Assembly: GCA_003342895.1 (NCBI GenBank)
Contig: PTFA01000314.1
Coordinates: forward strand, 310,001-374,000
DNA from: Casuarius casuarius
Lineage: Eukaryota; Chordata; Aves; Casuariiformes; Casuariidae
Direction of reading: 5' to 3'
Length of the DNA stretch: 64,000 bases
The position numbers and the translations under genes are program-made. The notes under the pieces were generated by a model, which did no database searches, was not told where the DNA came from, and saw nothing but the letters and a program-made list of their open reading frames with translations. Shown here piece after piece: positions 42,501 through 57,500 of the stretch; the first letter of the stretch is position 1, and each line of letters starts with the position of its first letter.

Positions 42501-45500
42501 TCCAGGTGATATGGGAGGAAGGATTTGACTTAAATGGTCTAGTTGCCCTGCAGAGCTGCTTTATCCTTTGTATTTCTAGTCACTGGGCTAAAGCCTTATT
42601 CTGAGCAATACGCTGGGTGCTGCTGTGCGCAGTTTGAAGAAAACCAGTGGTGATTTCATTTTTGTTACAGAGCTGTGGTCATCAGAATTCTTGTTAAATC
42701 TGCTTTCCCTTTAAAAAGCTTATTTCATAACAGATCATGTGAAACTAATGCTGTAGCCCAGAACTTGGCAGGGAGGGACAATCCTGTTAAAGTTAGGAGG
42801 ATCAACTGTGCATGTGATTTCAAAGAAAGGCTGCACACTAGAAAGTTACAATATAAAAAGCATTGGCAAAAAGCTCACTTTTTCATATATGGAATTGTAG
42901 TATGCACTGAAACTTTTAATTATCTGTCACAGTGCTTATTCTCTTCTCTCTTTAGTGGTGTCACCTTATTCCTTCAGCATTGGTGATACTACAGATATGG
43001 AGCCTTACTTGCATGGAGGCATAGCTGTCCAAGTGAAGACACCGAAGATGTTTTACTTTGTAAGTGTGTGTTGGGCAGAACCAGGTTCTTAGGGTGAAAT
43101 TTGGCTAAGGAATGGAAGCAGAGTTCAGCTGTGATTTGGGTATCCATGGTTTGAGTTTGTACTGACTGTATAGGAAAAGAATAGTGATGCTGATTAATAA
43201 ATGGCTTAGAATATGGAATACTTCAATATCAAAGTTACCCAATAATGTAGAGATCAATATTTTATGGGCAACCTGTGCCCGTACTGCTGGGGAGTTCCAT
43301 AAAGGCCCAGGAGTTGGTGATTTCTTGGCAGCCTCTGTGAAGAAGAGTCAGTTGGATGAGTTTGTATGAGAGGAATTGCAAACTACATTGTGTAGCATGC
43401 CCTTTTTTGCCCACGTAAAGTAGATCCTGGCTGCTCTAGGAAGTCCTGCTAAAGACCTGGGAGCGAGGATCAGCCCCTTCTACTATGAGAACATGCTGCC
43501 CAGCTCATGGGCTGTACCTTGTGTCTGCAAAGCAGAGGCTTCCTGTTCTTGCGCAGTTGGGAAGTTTTGCAAGCACACAAGCAAGTGCATGTAAAATCTC
43601 TGGTAGCTGACCTCAAAGCAGTTACAGACATAGGTCTTGCCATTATCATATGACACGTGTGACACTTGTTCTGGGGAGAGTTTTCCTTATTGAAGAGAGA
43701 AGTTAAAGCAATTAAACAAGGAGGCAAAGAAGGAAGTAAGATGCTGCCTGTGTAAACAAGACTCAAAGACTTTAGATCCCTTGTCATTCCGAGATATTTC
43801 TGGAATCATCTTTGCCTCCAAGAAACTACACAGCCCCTCACTTTGGAGAGCATGGAAGAAGTCCCTGTGCTCATAAGTGAGAGAAGTCTCACAGTAAAGC
43901 CCTCCTCAGCAAAGAGCATTTGTACTTTGAAACTCAGATCCTCTGCATAAACCATTTCCCAATGAACGGTGTTACATCCACTGCTACTGTCACTAGCCTA
44001 TATGTTATACAGGGTAGCAGTGCTATCCTATTTTAGAGCAAGACCAGGGAGACTACCACCCTCCTCCATTGCAGGCATGCTCACGGCAACTTTTGTCTTC
44101 AGCAACCTCCTCTTGTGGTCTGGAGAAAGTGGTTTTGGGGGCAGTAAGGTGTGCCTTCAGCTCTTTCACCAGGCAGTAAACAGCGTGTTACTACTTTTCC
44201 CTCTGCTTTGCAGGTACTGGCTGCCTCTTTCAGGGGTGGTCTCGATGGCATATATTAAGCCATGAGCAGTTATTCTGAGCTGAAGTTGAGAACTTCACTT
44301 ATTTTAGATCTGAGACCTGATATTTTATACTGATATGCCTGAAAGTTGGTCTACTTTTTCCAGCTGTACTAGTTAGTCTAATAGGAAATTTTACCTACAA
44401 AATTTGCAGTAGCTTACTATTTTAAGCATGTTTTATGACATTACTAATGGAGAGAGAAATAGGAATGAAAAGCTAGCAAGAAAGGATGTTTGATTCTCAG
44501 TCTCTTCACGATGAGTGTTGTTTTGTCACGTAGCAGTAGCTGTCGTGTTCTTAAGAGAATGTGCTATTATTCTGAACTCTTTTTTTTTTTCAGGAACGGT
44601 TAGAGAAGCAGCTAACAAATCCAGTATGCCTTGTTGCAGATTTTAGCAAGCCTGAGGTAATCAGTGTGTGGGGACTTGGGTGTGAGTGTTTTAATGTTAT
44701 AACTGCATAAAATGTAATCTGCTGTTTTGTATGTATAAAAATATGCATCTGTAACTCTTTCTTCTGTAATAGCTACATGTGAGTTTAAAGTACAAAGTAA
44801 GAGTGGGGTATCAGTTTGTGTGTGGTCACACAGAACATGCATCGGAGTTGCAGTCCCAGTGGAAGCTTGTTATCCATGAATTGCATTGAGAATATTGCAG
44901 GTGCTAAGCTCGGCCACCTCTCTGTAAATGTGCTGTTTAAAATATCAGGTTTTGATAACTGCTTAATTCATAGGGATACAAATTTTGCAAGTGACACAAT
45001 GCCTTTTCCTGTGTTTAATGATGTTTGGTTGATAAAAATCACACTGGAATCAAAGCAGGGATAAAGGGAAAAAGTCATTCATAGGTTGGTTGGAAACTGG
45101 AGTTAGCAATGTGAGGTTAACTTTTTTTTCTTTGAAAAATATTAAGAGATATTTTTAAAATTCAGCAGTAATTTAGTAGTATTTGCCCTTAGCGCAGTTT
45201 TACTAATGTATTATGGGCATGCAAGGCATGTAAGTCTCCGGCCCATTCGAGTATTAAACTAAATTATGTTGATTTAGTGATTTTTTTTTTTTGGTAACTT
45301 TTTGGGGATAATATATGCTCTGATTTGTCTCTTTGGTTTTTCTGCTTCTGATTCTTAATGCTTGGCTTTGGTATTGAGGTTTGTCAAAATGCAATGCATT
45401 CTAATATCTAATTAAAAAAGGTTACAGTGTTTTCCAATTTCAGCACAAAATTCTTTTAGGGACACTTTAGCTAGACTTAGAGTGGATGCTGAGTGTGTGC

Positions 45501-48500
45501 GAAAGGTGTTACATTGCTACTGTGTAATATTTTATAATCTCAGTTTGTAAAATCACTAGTGGAAGGTGTTTCAAATTCACTTTTTAATGCTACTTAGATA
45601 CAAACTTTATTGGAGCTGTGCAGTTAAGGAACAAGGACCCCAAATGGTAGCAACAGTTCAAATAAACAATTGCTTTTGTTCCCTATTGTCTTAACAGGCC
45701 CCTCTACAGATCCACATTGCCATGCTTGCCTTGAACCACTTCCAAGAGAGCTTTGGTCGCATCCCGAACATTGGGTAATGCAGCAGTCTTGTGTTTACTA
45801 GCTGTGATAGCCTTTCATCAGGCAGATCTTTCTTTTTATTGTAATTACTGAATAGGTGTGTGACATGGTGCCTGGTCCATCTAATAATAAATGACATAGA
45901 ACTGAAAACCTAAAATCTAGATGGAAAATGTCACCTGATGCCAGTCTGGGTTTGAAACAGGGCTTTCCCAATATAGCAGTGACACCTTCTGAGCCTTGGT
46001 AGACAGAAAAAGACAACGAGGCTCTTGTTCTTGACCTAACCCTAATGTTTAGAAGTATGTCTTTAATGCCAATATAAATTTCTAAACTCTCCCTACTGTT
46101 AATATCCAAGTGCTTTGTTCTTGGTTGATCATGTTTCCAGAAGGAATCTGGAATGTTTAAATGATCATTATTGTTGCCACTCTGGTGTTTAGATGCCTTC
46201 AGGATGCTGAGGAAATGCTGAAAATAGCCATGTCTGTAAGTGAAACACTGGAGAACAGGGTGAGTAGTGAATAAGCAACATTATGATGTGCTCATTTTCC
46301 TGTCTGAAGACCATGCTTTAGTTGTTGACCCTTGCTCTGGCCTTCGTATCCATCTTTTGATGGGTTAGCTGGTTTTCTAAATGCCACACAGATTGATATA
46401 ATAAAAGCACTGACTTGCTTGGTTGGAGAGAGAAATCTGTTGTTACTGTTTCTTATTTTTCAGCCTCAGGTGAATGGAGATGTAGTGAAATGGCTCTCTA
46501 GGACGGCTCAGGGATTTCTAGCTCCTCTGGCTGCAGCAGTGGGTGGCGTTGCTAGCCAGGAAGTCTTGAAGGCAGTTACAGGAAAATTTTCTCCATTGCA
46601 ACAATGGGTAAAGTTGTTTTTGTTTCTGTATCTCTATTTTGACGGTGATGTTATGAATGGATGGCAGAGGCTGTGTGTGAATGCTGTATGAGCAAAACAG
46701 CCTGAGCAACTTCTTTAACAAAAAGAAGAAAATTTGAGACTGAATGTGGGAAAAAATATTGCGGTTTTGTACATGCAGTGAAAGTGCATCCAGTTTAGAT
46801 AAAGTGTTCATATGTGGGATTCAGGCATTGCATTCAGTTTGCTATAAGTAAGGCAAGCATTGGCCTGTCCGTGCATGGCTGCAAAGGTGTGATGTGTTCC
46901 AAATCCCAGCTGAGGCCACTGCACACAAAAGCAGTGCTTTCAGCACCCCAGAACTAGTGGCAAGAGTAAAGTTATATTAAAAACTGCAGTCCTATTGAGG
47001 GGGTTTGGGGTAATAATATGCTGGTCACAATATACTGAGCTTGTGGCTCAGATCTCGGTGAGCTTTTTCCTCTGTGGTCCAGACACTTTTTCCTGTTTTC
47101 TGAAAATGTTTAATGAACTCTAAATAACTGCATGCTGTATAGTCTTCCATTGGCAGTACAGACTTAGTTCTTTAAATTTCTAGATTTGGTTTTATACAGA
47201 AAATACTTGTTTTGTTTTTTTAAGCTTAAGTAGCATGAATGTTTTTCTGAGTTTTTTTTTTCACTCTTACAGCTATATATAGATATGTTAGACATTGTTA
47301 CACCGCTAGAAAAGACAAGCTGTGAAGAATTTCTCCCACGGTAAATATAAATGCAATGTGCTGTTTTATGTCCTGCTCACATCTGATTCTCAGACAGGCT
47401 CGCTTGTTTTTTTAAATTAGTTCGGTGTAAGCTGCTGGAAGGACAGATTTCTGAGGTGAGAATGTGTGTCTTATTTTTTATTCATGGGAGGAGTAGGAGT
47501 TATAGGGGACTCAGTCAGATTCTCTCAGTTCACATCCAAGTCCAGTTTGGCATCAGTGGTACTAATATGATAAATGACAACTTGCTACTCTTCTGTTTTT
47601 GTCCCCTATGCTTGCAAAGGGGAGATAGGTATGATGCCTTGAGGGCTTGTATTGGAGACTCTCTGTGCCAGAAGCTGCATGATTTGAATGTTTTCTTGGT
47701 GAGTATGACTGACATTGTTAGGCTTCTTGCAAATACTCTTTGCTAACACAGCTAATGCCAACTGTCTTCAAATTAGCGAGATTAGCCCTGATTACCTGTG
47801 TTATTGCAGAGTTAATGGTCCAAAATTGTCATAGGACTTGTCTAAGTTGCATGGAGCACAGTCTCTCCTGCTTAGATTCTGGAGGTAGCTTCATAGTTGG
47901 GAATCCACTTGGGCCTTGAAAACATCCAAGGACAGAGCTTGCATGACATCTCTGGACAACCTGTTTCAATGCCTGTTTACTTGCACGGCGGAAAAAATGC
48001 TTCTGTGTGTTAAGTCAGAACCTTCCCTATTTCAATTTTTGACCATTGTCTCTTGTCCTTCTGTTGTGCATCTCTAAAGAACCTGGCTTTGTCTTTGCAA
48101 TAACCTTCTCGGGTTTTGGGAAGCTGCTGTTAGGTCCCTTCCCAAACCTTCTCTTTTCCAGGTTAAAGAAGCCCAGCTCCCCCAGCCTCTCTTCGTAGGG
48201 CAAGTACTCCAGTCCCCTGACCATCTTAGTGGTCCTCTGCTGAGTTTGCCCAAACTTATCAACAGCTTTTTTTGTTTTTGGAGGGCCCAAAACTGGATGC
48301 TGGATTCTAGATATGGTCTAACAAGTGCTGAGTAAAGGGGAATAATCACTTCCCTTGATCTACTGTCTATGCCTCTGATAGTACGGCCCAGTGTGCCCTT
48401 CATCTTCGTTGCTGCCAGGGCATTGTCTGATGTTTAGTTTGCTGTCCTCCAGGAAACCATCTCAGCAACACCACTGCCTGCCCAGGCTGTGCCATAGCAA

Positions 48501-51500
48501 AGGGTTATTCCATCCCTGCTGCAGGAATCTGTGTTGGTCCTTCCTGAATTTCAGGGGGTTCCCCTTGCCTGCTTAGGTCCCTCTGAATGGCAGCCCTGCT
48601 CTCAAGCAGCTGCTCTCCCTGGATAGGGAACTTTTTCATTACTGAACTTGATGAGGGCACATTCAGTCTCCTCCAGGACATGGGTTAAAATTATTAAACA
48701 GGATAGATCCCAATACAAACTGCTGAGAAACTTCACTTCTAACCAGCTTGCAGGCAGAGTATGAATCATAAACCACTATCCTTTGAGTCAGCTGTTTTTT
48801 CACCCATCTTTTAGCCCACCAGTCTCAACCATAACATCCCAGCTTGGATGCAAGGGTACTGGGGGGGGGGTCTGTGTTGAAAGCCTTGCCAAAATCAAGG
48901 TGCATAACGTAGCACTCTTTCCCTTCGTCCAAACATCTAGTAATTTTATCAGAGGGCAATCAGCTTGACAAGTATGGTTCACCATTTGTGAATCCATGCT
49001 GGCTGTTCCCAGTCACCGTCTCCTCAATCATGTGTTCAGACACGACTTCCAAGAGGGCTCACTCCGTGATTGTCGGAGGGACCAAAGTGAGGCTGATGAG
49101 GCTGTAGTTCCCCAAATTGTCCTTCTTGAAGATGGCTGTAACATTTGCCTTTCTCCAGTCACTGGGGGGTGTCCTTGACCTCCACAACTTTTCAAAGATG
49201 ATGGAGAGCAGCCTGCATGACATCGGCCAGCTCTCAGCACCCTTGGATGCATCCTGTCGGGTCCTGTGTTTTAGTGTGTGTTGATTTCTCCAGGGGTCCC
49301 TTGCTTGATTCTTCTCAGCTACTGGTAGTTCTCTCCTTGACCCTGCATCTAGTTCCTAACCAGCTCTCCTTTATTTGTAAGCAGCAGATCTGGAAGTGTC
49401 ACCTCTGGTTGGTTCATCCCGGACCTGTGTTAAGCTATCCCTAACACCTTACAAAAACTCCTGGATTGCTTCCGTCACTTTCACTTAGTGGTTTTCACTT
49501 ACGTTTCTGACTCTGAAAATGTTACTCTCTCTAGGTTGGCTGTGGAGCAATAGGCTGTGAAATGTTAAAAAACTTTGCACTTCTTGGTGTTGGTACCGGG
49601 CAAGACAAAGGATTGGTAAGTCACATGCACCCATTGACTTCACTTTGCCCAAGAAACAGTCATGTGACAAAGAATAATTAAATGCTTAGAGACTACAAAA
49701 AAGTGTTGTTAAAAGTTAGAGTCTCATTTCAGGTTGAGTTCTGGTAGAGGGAAAATGGTTTTAGCATTAAGTAGAGTAAGTGTGTAACTAGGAGCAGAAT
49801 ATGCTTGTAGCAGCCTTGCTGTCCTTAGGTTTTAATCAGCCAGCACTGGTGTAGGCAGCGGTTTTAGCCACGGTGGATGGCAACAGAAGTGTTTTATTTT
49901 GACAAGTTTCTGTATAGATTTCATGAGGAGTATTGCTCAACACTACGCTTAAGTTATAACTTCAGCTGTTGCTTTTGCCCTTTCTGACTTAGGTTACAAT
50001 TACAGATCCAGACTTGATAGAGAAATCCAACCTCAACAGGCAGTTTCTTTTTCGACCTCATCATATACAGGTAGGTTTTCTTGCCCAGTAATTTTTCTGG
50101 GCTGTTGTTCCCTGTCCTGTGCTTCCACTGAGAGTTCAACTCGTATGTACTTCTGTGTGGAGAAGGCTTCATGGCTCTAATCCAGTATCATTTTAGACAA
50201 TACCTAGACTGTTGGCATCCCACTTCCAACTGGTGTTGGTTGCATAAACTTGGCTGGTCTGACTTTTGTTTGTACTGGTGTCTTTGACTAGTGAAATCTC
50301 TTCCACCTGCAAATAGAGAATCAGATAAAAAATGCTGTGTTGCATAAGAAGCTGCCATGAATTAATATGCCAGAGATGCTTTATTAGACCATTGAAATTC
50401 AAGGGGAGGGAAAGATGGCAGTGGCAATGATTTCCTCAATAGAAGGACTACTAATGGAACTTTACCGAAGTGTTAGCTGGATACTGAAGCCTAGATTTTC
50501 TGAAATACTGTTCTGCAGCTTTGATTCCTCCAGGGCCAAGATGTCTATTATGGTGAGCTGCAGTTTAAATCCCATGTTTATATGGGCTCTTGATAAGAAA
50601 TATATCCTGTCTCAATTCAGTCTTCATTAAGCAGGTAAATAGCTTGGGAAAAAATGTGTACGTTCAGTAAATGGATGATGCAGAAATTGTTAATTCTTTA
50701 AAAGCAGAAAGAGGATCCCAATACTTGGGACAGCACCCATCTGGACAACAACAGGAAATGGTGTTCCCCAGCCCAAAACCCATCACCTGAATTCTCTGCC
50801 TGCTGTTTATGTCTAGCGAATCTGTGAACAGATTACATTTTGGATGGGTAGATAAATGGAAAGTGAACTCTGCAAGCTTTCGAAAGCCACAAGGTCTTGA
50901 GTTCCATTGTTCTAAGTGCTGATCTCTAGATACTTGAACATAGTCTTTTAAAATGGCTAGAAATATCAGGTAGGTTAAGAACTCTATTCCAGTCTAGCTT
51001 TAGAAATTGGCTTTGTGTGGAATACATTGCAGCAGTGCAATTGTTCATAGGTTTGTGATGTCTATGCTGTGTAGACATAGTCACAGTAACTAATTGGTTT
51101 ATCCTTTGACAGTCCTGAACTGCTTCCTCTGGCATTTTGAAAGCATGAGAGGCAGCATGTAGCACCTGTTTCAGTTACTTGATACATTTCTGCTGCACCA
51201 GTTAAGCACTTTCTCCTTGTGGAATCTGACCTACTATTTTTAAATTAAAATTAAAGTAGGTTAATAAGAGAATTATTTGTGAGGGAGGTATATACTTAAA
51301 AAATTTCCTTTATTGTTTGTTTTGCATGCCATCATTTCCATGATAGTGAATTGTTGCCTAATCGGCAAATGAAGGCACTACTTCTGTGACCCAGATGTTC
51401 ACTACCTGAATATTGTTTTTATACATACATACATATATATTTATATATGTGTTTATATTTTTAGAAACCTAAAAGCTACACTGCAGCAGAAGCAACTCTG

Positions 51501-54500
51501 AACATCAATCCTTACTTAAAGATTGACTCATATATTAATAAAGTTTGTCCAGCCACTGAGAACACTTACAGTGATGAATTCTATACCAAGCAAGATGTGA
51601 TTGTGACAGCTTTGGACAATGTTGAAGCAAGAAGATACATTGATAGGTAGGTTATGGAAAGGAAGTGTGAGTTGCTTTTGACTTTCTTATTTGAACTCTG
51701 CTTTCCTATTCTTAATCTTCCTGAATTACAAGTGCTTATGAGATCTGATAGCCATTTTCTTGGATTTATCTTGCTCCTTGACAGGGATGCTGGCAGCAGT
51801 TTGGGGGAAGGAGGGGGTTTGTATTCGTGGTGGAGACAAACTCTGCTGTTGTGCTGCTGCTACTGTTCACATGTCAGAGAGCCTCAGAGTGAGTTCTTAG
51901 AAATGAAGAGCTATCTAAGTCTGTTTGAGGGGGCAAATATTGTGATAGTCTTAAGGTTGAATCATTTATACAGAAGAGTATATACTTAGACTTTACAAGT
52001 AGGCAAGTTTAAATTTAAAGAGAATTATTAATGCTCCTAATGCAAAATAGGATTGACCCAAGTGGTGTCTTGATCTAACTAGAGATCTTCTGTTTCTGGT
52101 GTAAGCTCTTCACTCCTCTGAAAGCACTTAGATTAATTTTTGGTTACATTCCGGTACAGTATGATGTACTAGTCAAGAATGTAGCGATTGCTCTGTGTCC
52201 TGATTGTCTATCCATGTCAGTCGTTGCGTAGCAAACCTGCGTCCCCTTATAGACTCTGGAACTATGGGAACTAAAGGACACACGGAAGTTATTGTGCCTC
52301 ATCTGACAGAGTCCTATAACAGTCATGTAAGTATCTTATGACCATCAGTTACCTTCTGCAGCTAATCCCACAGTACCTTCTGATTCTTTAATCTTTTATG
52401 TATCTATCTGAAATAAGTGGCCCATCTGTGTTGCAGCCTCATTTAGAAATAATTATTTCCTTGGTTTATGAGGAAAACCTCAGAGGAAGGAAAATATGAG
52501 CAGACTTGAGATAACATACCTGCTACCTAGCTGGTGACTTCACCTAGGCCAGTAATTAAGACCAACTGCAATATAAATCATGAAGCACAAACCTTGGTAA
52601 CTTCTCTTTTGAATGTGTGTGTGTTGGGGAGATAACGAGTTTGTAACAAAACTCTCACTCTTGAAATGACACCATTTATTTATTTATTTGCTTGAATACC
52701 ACTTAAGGCTAAATAAGAGTGCTCTTTTCACAGTACTCATGTGCTTGACTGTAACAAGTTTGGGTTGTTACCATGAGTTAGAGGAGCCTATCCTATCCCA
52801 TAGTTAGAAAATGTCTATTAAATAGAATTTGGGTGGAAAAAGCCCTAGTTCTGATGTGTTTTCAGGCAATTGACTTTCTATTTTCCTTAAAAGCTCCCTT
52901 CTAAATAAGAAGCCACTACTAGGGGATTGAAATCTGGTTTTGTACTCATGGGTTTCTGTCTTAGACCCACTTTCTGCCAGTTCATTCCTTTCTTGGGTGT
53001 TATCACCTCCACGGGGAAGTAGGAGAAGCAGAAGACTCTGTGGTAGGCATTAGTCTGCCTTTTTCTCCAAGGCTGCATACCAGTTCTATTAGAATGGGGA
53101 AGCGAGTAATTAACCCTCAAACACTTGCAGTATAATTTCTCTATTTAAGCCCTTGTGAGATGACTTTTTCCAGGTAGGAATGCACCATGAAATGGAGCCG
53201 TGTGGACACAGAGCATTGGTGTTGAGCATCCATATGGTCTTGTTCGGTTCCATGAAGAAAAGTGTTTCTGGCCTTGAATGAAAGGGTATATTTCACCTTG
53301 TGAGTGTATGTGAACATGAGCTGCACATCTCAGAAAAACTCTAGCTGCTAACTTCTACTGTGTGTGTTATAGGGTTCAGTTTTGCTTTTTACTCGTCCAG
53401 TTACCTGTCCCTGAGGTTTTTAGCGAATGATGTTGAGTTTAGGTTGTTCTTCAAAAACAGAAAGTGACATGTTAGTATTTGTAAACCAAATTTTGTTTTA
53501 AGGCAGTCCATTAACCTCATAAATATGCCATGTTGTATTTAACATCAGTGGAATTTTGGACCTAAATAATCTACAAATTCTTGGTGCTCTTATTAGCAGT
53601 AAACTTTAATAAACCTGTGTTTACATGTAACTTTCCTTAAATATAGCGGGATCCACCAGAGGAAGAAATACCTTTTTGCACCTTGAAGTCTTTCCCAGCT
53701 GCCATTGAGCATACGATACAGTGGGCAAGGGATAAGGTATGAGAATAAGCATACTGGCTGTTGACATAACTTACTGTGTATTTGGAAAGGTGGGGGTTCT
53801 GTTGTGCTTCTTGCAAAATGCCATATTTGTTCTTTTTCTTTTTTTTTTAGTTTGAAAGTGCATTTTCTCACAAGCCTTCCTTGTTTAACAAATTTTGGCA
53901 AACCTATTTGTCTGCAGAAGAAGTTTTACAGGTAGGAGTAAGTTGCTGTGATAAAATACAGAGTTTTAACTAAAGCTATGTGGAATGTGTTTCAATTTAA
54001 GCTCAGTGAGATTTGGGTTATTTTATGACTTTCTTAGTAAATCTGCAGGCTTATTTGGAAAGTAATTAGTTGATCTGTCATAGTAACAGTATTTTTGTCA
54101 CGTCTAATAAGTAAGAGACAAAGTCTTGTGTGTGGACTGCTTCTCTAGCTTATGTGCCTTCTGTACATGCATATAGAAATACCAGAAATACTGAGGCACT
54201 GCCAGCTAGCATACTAGGATATAGTGGATATCACACTGAACACTGATGTACAGCCAACTGGAAAAACTCAAGGGAAGAATCACTTTCAGGTGACATGTTA
54301 GGCTTTATTGCTTTATATTTTCCTTGGGAGTCTCTAATGGCTCGTCATCACTAGGACTGGAAATGTGAAGCAAGTAGACCACAGCACTTGGGAAAATCCT
54401 GGTGGAAAGGATCACATAAAGGTTAATATTTTACAAGATAAATTTTTGTTTCATTTTGCCTGTAACTTACCAAAATCTTGTTTACTGTGTGACTGGATTG

Positions 54501-57500
54501 TGTGGAATCTTGTTTGTTTTAATATTTTCTTATTTCCTTTTGTGTCTAGAGAATAAAATCAGGAGAAAGTTTAGAAGGCTGTTTTCATGTTATTAAAACA
54601 CTCGGTAGGAGACCCCGGAACTGGACTCAGTGCGTGGAACTAGCAAGAGTAAAATTTGAGAAATATTTTAGCCATAAGGTATGTAGGTAAGATCTGAAAG
54701 TGAGATGACGCTTGGTTGATGAGGATTTTTAGAAAACTTAGTACCATGGATAATTAGGTGTCAGGTCTTTTGCACACGCTTCATCTCTTCTACATAAATA
54801 ATGCACTTTATAATGTCTTAGAAAGACTGCATCTGTTCCCCTTTCTACTGTCGAGTTTTATAGCCTGGTGTATTAACTCAGGCCTAGTGGCTCTATTCAG
54901 CAGTCTTGGTGCAGGTGTTTTGCCTTTTTTTCTGGCTGACTAGGTGTTATATTTTTCCATATTTTTACTGAAGGAGTTCATTGGCCTAGGACAATAGCTT
55001 TTTTTCCACTGAACTTCCTGTTACCTAACTCCTCATATTGATATCCTTGATTTTTCTCAAAGATTTCACAGAAGGGATGGCTGAAATATGTCTACTTGTC
55101 AGTTGTTCTGAAAGTCTGGTCCACAATGTTGCTTAACTGTGTGGGAGGGGAGGAGCTGTGTAGGAAAGACACATTCATGACATTCTGTATTAATAAATGT
55201 ACCACATCCATGTGTATGAAAGCCCTGCTGATGACGGTAGTTCTCACATTAACGAAACGTTGTGTTCCAAGTTGCGAACTGGTATGCAGCTGTCCTAAAC
55301 TGATGCTGAGGTAGGGGGAGCACTTTGCTTGTTGGATTAAATATCTGTTTGAACATGGGAAAGATGAGGTGACATTGTCATCCTCATGCTGTGAATGAAG
55401 GGACAAGTCACTCTTTGTTGTCTATTAGTACTTGTGTTTTTGGGCTCTCCACCTTGACATAGGTGTCTTGTGTTTTCCTCCCTCTAAGTGACTTCAGCTC
55501 TGCAATTGGAATGTCCTAAAAGCTGTAACAAGATTTCACACTGTTACCAAGAAGAAGGCTTAATTTAGAGTGTTTAATGTCAATCTGTGTATGACGAATT
55601 ACTAAATCTACTCTGCTTTTCCTGTAGGCTCTTCAGCTCCTTCATTCATTTCCCCTTGATACACGATTAAAAGATGGAAGTAAGTACAAATATCTGTTTG
55701 TGCTTCTTGAGAATTCATGGAGTATGCCGTGTGTTACTGTTTCTGATAGCTTAGGATTTCATCTCAAGTCTGTCTTCTTACCAGGTTTGTTCTGGCAGTC
55801 ACCAAAGAGGCCGCCTTTTCCAGTGAAGTTTGAATTTAGCGATCCTTTGTAAGTACGGTACTGCCACTGGTGCATTTCAGAGTATCCTATAAAACTCATC
55901 CCACAGCAGCAGAGAGTGCAGGACTATGGCTTTGTAGCACTAGAAATTGGACCGATAGCTGACTGGCTACTCAGCGGTAGTGACTAGCATACGGTCTTAC
56001 GCTGTGGAAGACTGGGTAAACTGCCTCGCTTTGGCTGCAAGTAATTTAACTTTCACTAACATTGGATAGGAGGGTGTAACAGGAAGTTCTGGCCGGTAGC
56101 TCACATGAAATTGGCTAATGGCCAATTTGTTCATTTACAGTGTAACTACACAACTGCTGAGCTGTTGTCCTTGTACACTCCTCTCTCCTCCTCCCACCAC
56201 TGCGTTATAAAACAAAGGATATGCCAAATTAAATTGACTACCTAAAATGACCTAGTGAGTGGTGGGAAGCCATTTCTCCTTCATCACGGTTTGGGCTAAT
56301 CTAGATGGCTTGGGTGTTACAGATGATTTAAAGGCTTGATGTGATCGACACATCTGAAAGCACTGATCTGTTGCATGCCTGTGCCTGCCTTGAGAAACTG
56401 TCCTCATCCCCATTCTTAGTTTGTATAAAATCTGAGATTATTGGAAGTATCAAAGTCTTTCTGGAGTGAAGCTTTATATTGACCATACTAATCTCTTGCG
56501 AGGGCTTGCAGTCCTTTTCTTGACTGCGGAGGTTAAGGAAATATGGTTTTCTCTAGCATTAAATCCCTCTTCACTCATCAAAGGTTACTTAGTTTTGGGG
56601 AGGATTTCTGAATCCTTCCACAACTGTCATCCATTTTGGACTCTGTGCTCAGAATGGCAGAAATTGTGTTTCTTGGTGTGTTTTCTCAAGACGTGCTTGA
56701 ATGTGATCCCAAACCTTCATCTGGACAATCGAAGTAAAAAAAAAAAAAAAATCTCTTTTCTTCAGGCACTATGCTTTCATTGTGAGTGCAGCAAAACTCT
56801 TTGCAACAGTGTACTGCGTTCCTTTCACAGAAAAGGTAATCCGTATCGTAACAACGTTCCCATCTCATAACTTGGATATTCACTTTCAGTTTTGGTCCAG
56901 TGTCCTGTTCACAGTCCTTTCCAAGTACTGATTAAAATGATTCTTAAAGTATTCTGTCTTTCAGCACTGGCTCTCCTGCAATTGTTGCACTTAGTCGTCT
57001 TTACTTGAATTCCTAGTGAGGAAAATAAATGACTAGCACATTAAATAAATTCAGCAAGCAAAAATTCTTATTTTGATGGATCTATTCTCTGCATAATATA
57101 AGAACTGAACTGAAAGAAAATATCCTGAAGTTCTTTTCATTATTTTTTGTTTCGTTTTTTACTACTCTCACAACCTCTGCATTGCTTATCCTTTGTTTTC
57201 CTTGTTAACCTTTCTTTTTTTGTGATTGGATCTTCTTGCAAGTCACGTTTACATTTTGCTCCTGATCTCTTGAACCACTTATAATGTCATGAGGAATGCT
57301 CTCCTATTTGCGCTTAGGAGTTGCAAGTCGGAGATGGATCCAGGTGCAGTTCAGTGAGGCTGACAGGTTCTAGACTGGTCAGACTTACTGTGCGTTGCAG
57401 AGCAAAATTACTATGAATGCACAACTACCCTGCCACCTGTGCTGCAAACACCAGATAAAAGAAACGTGATCTCTTCCCTCATGGCGTATCTGCAGAAATC

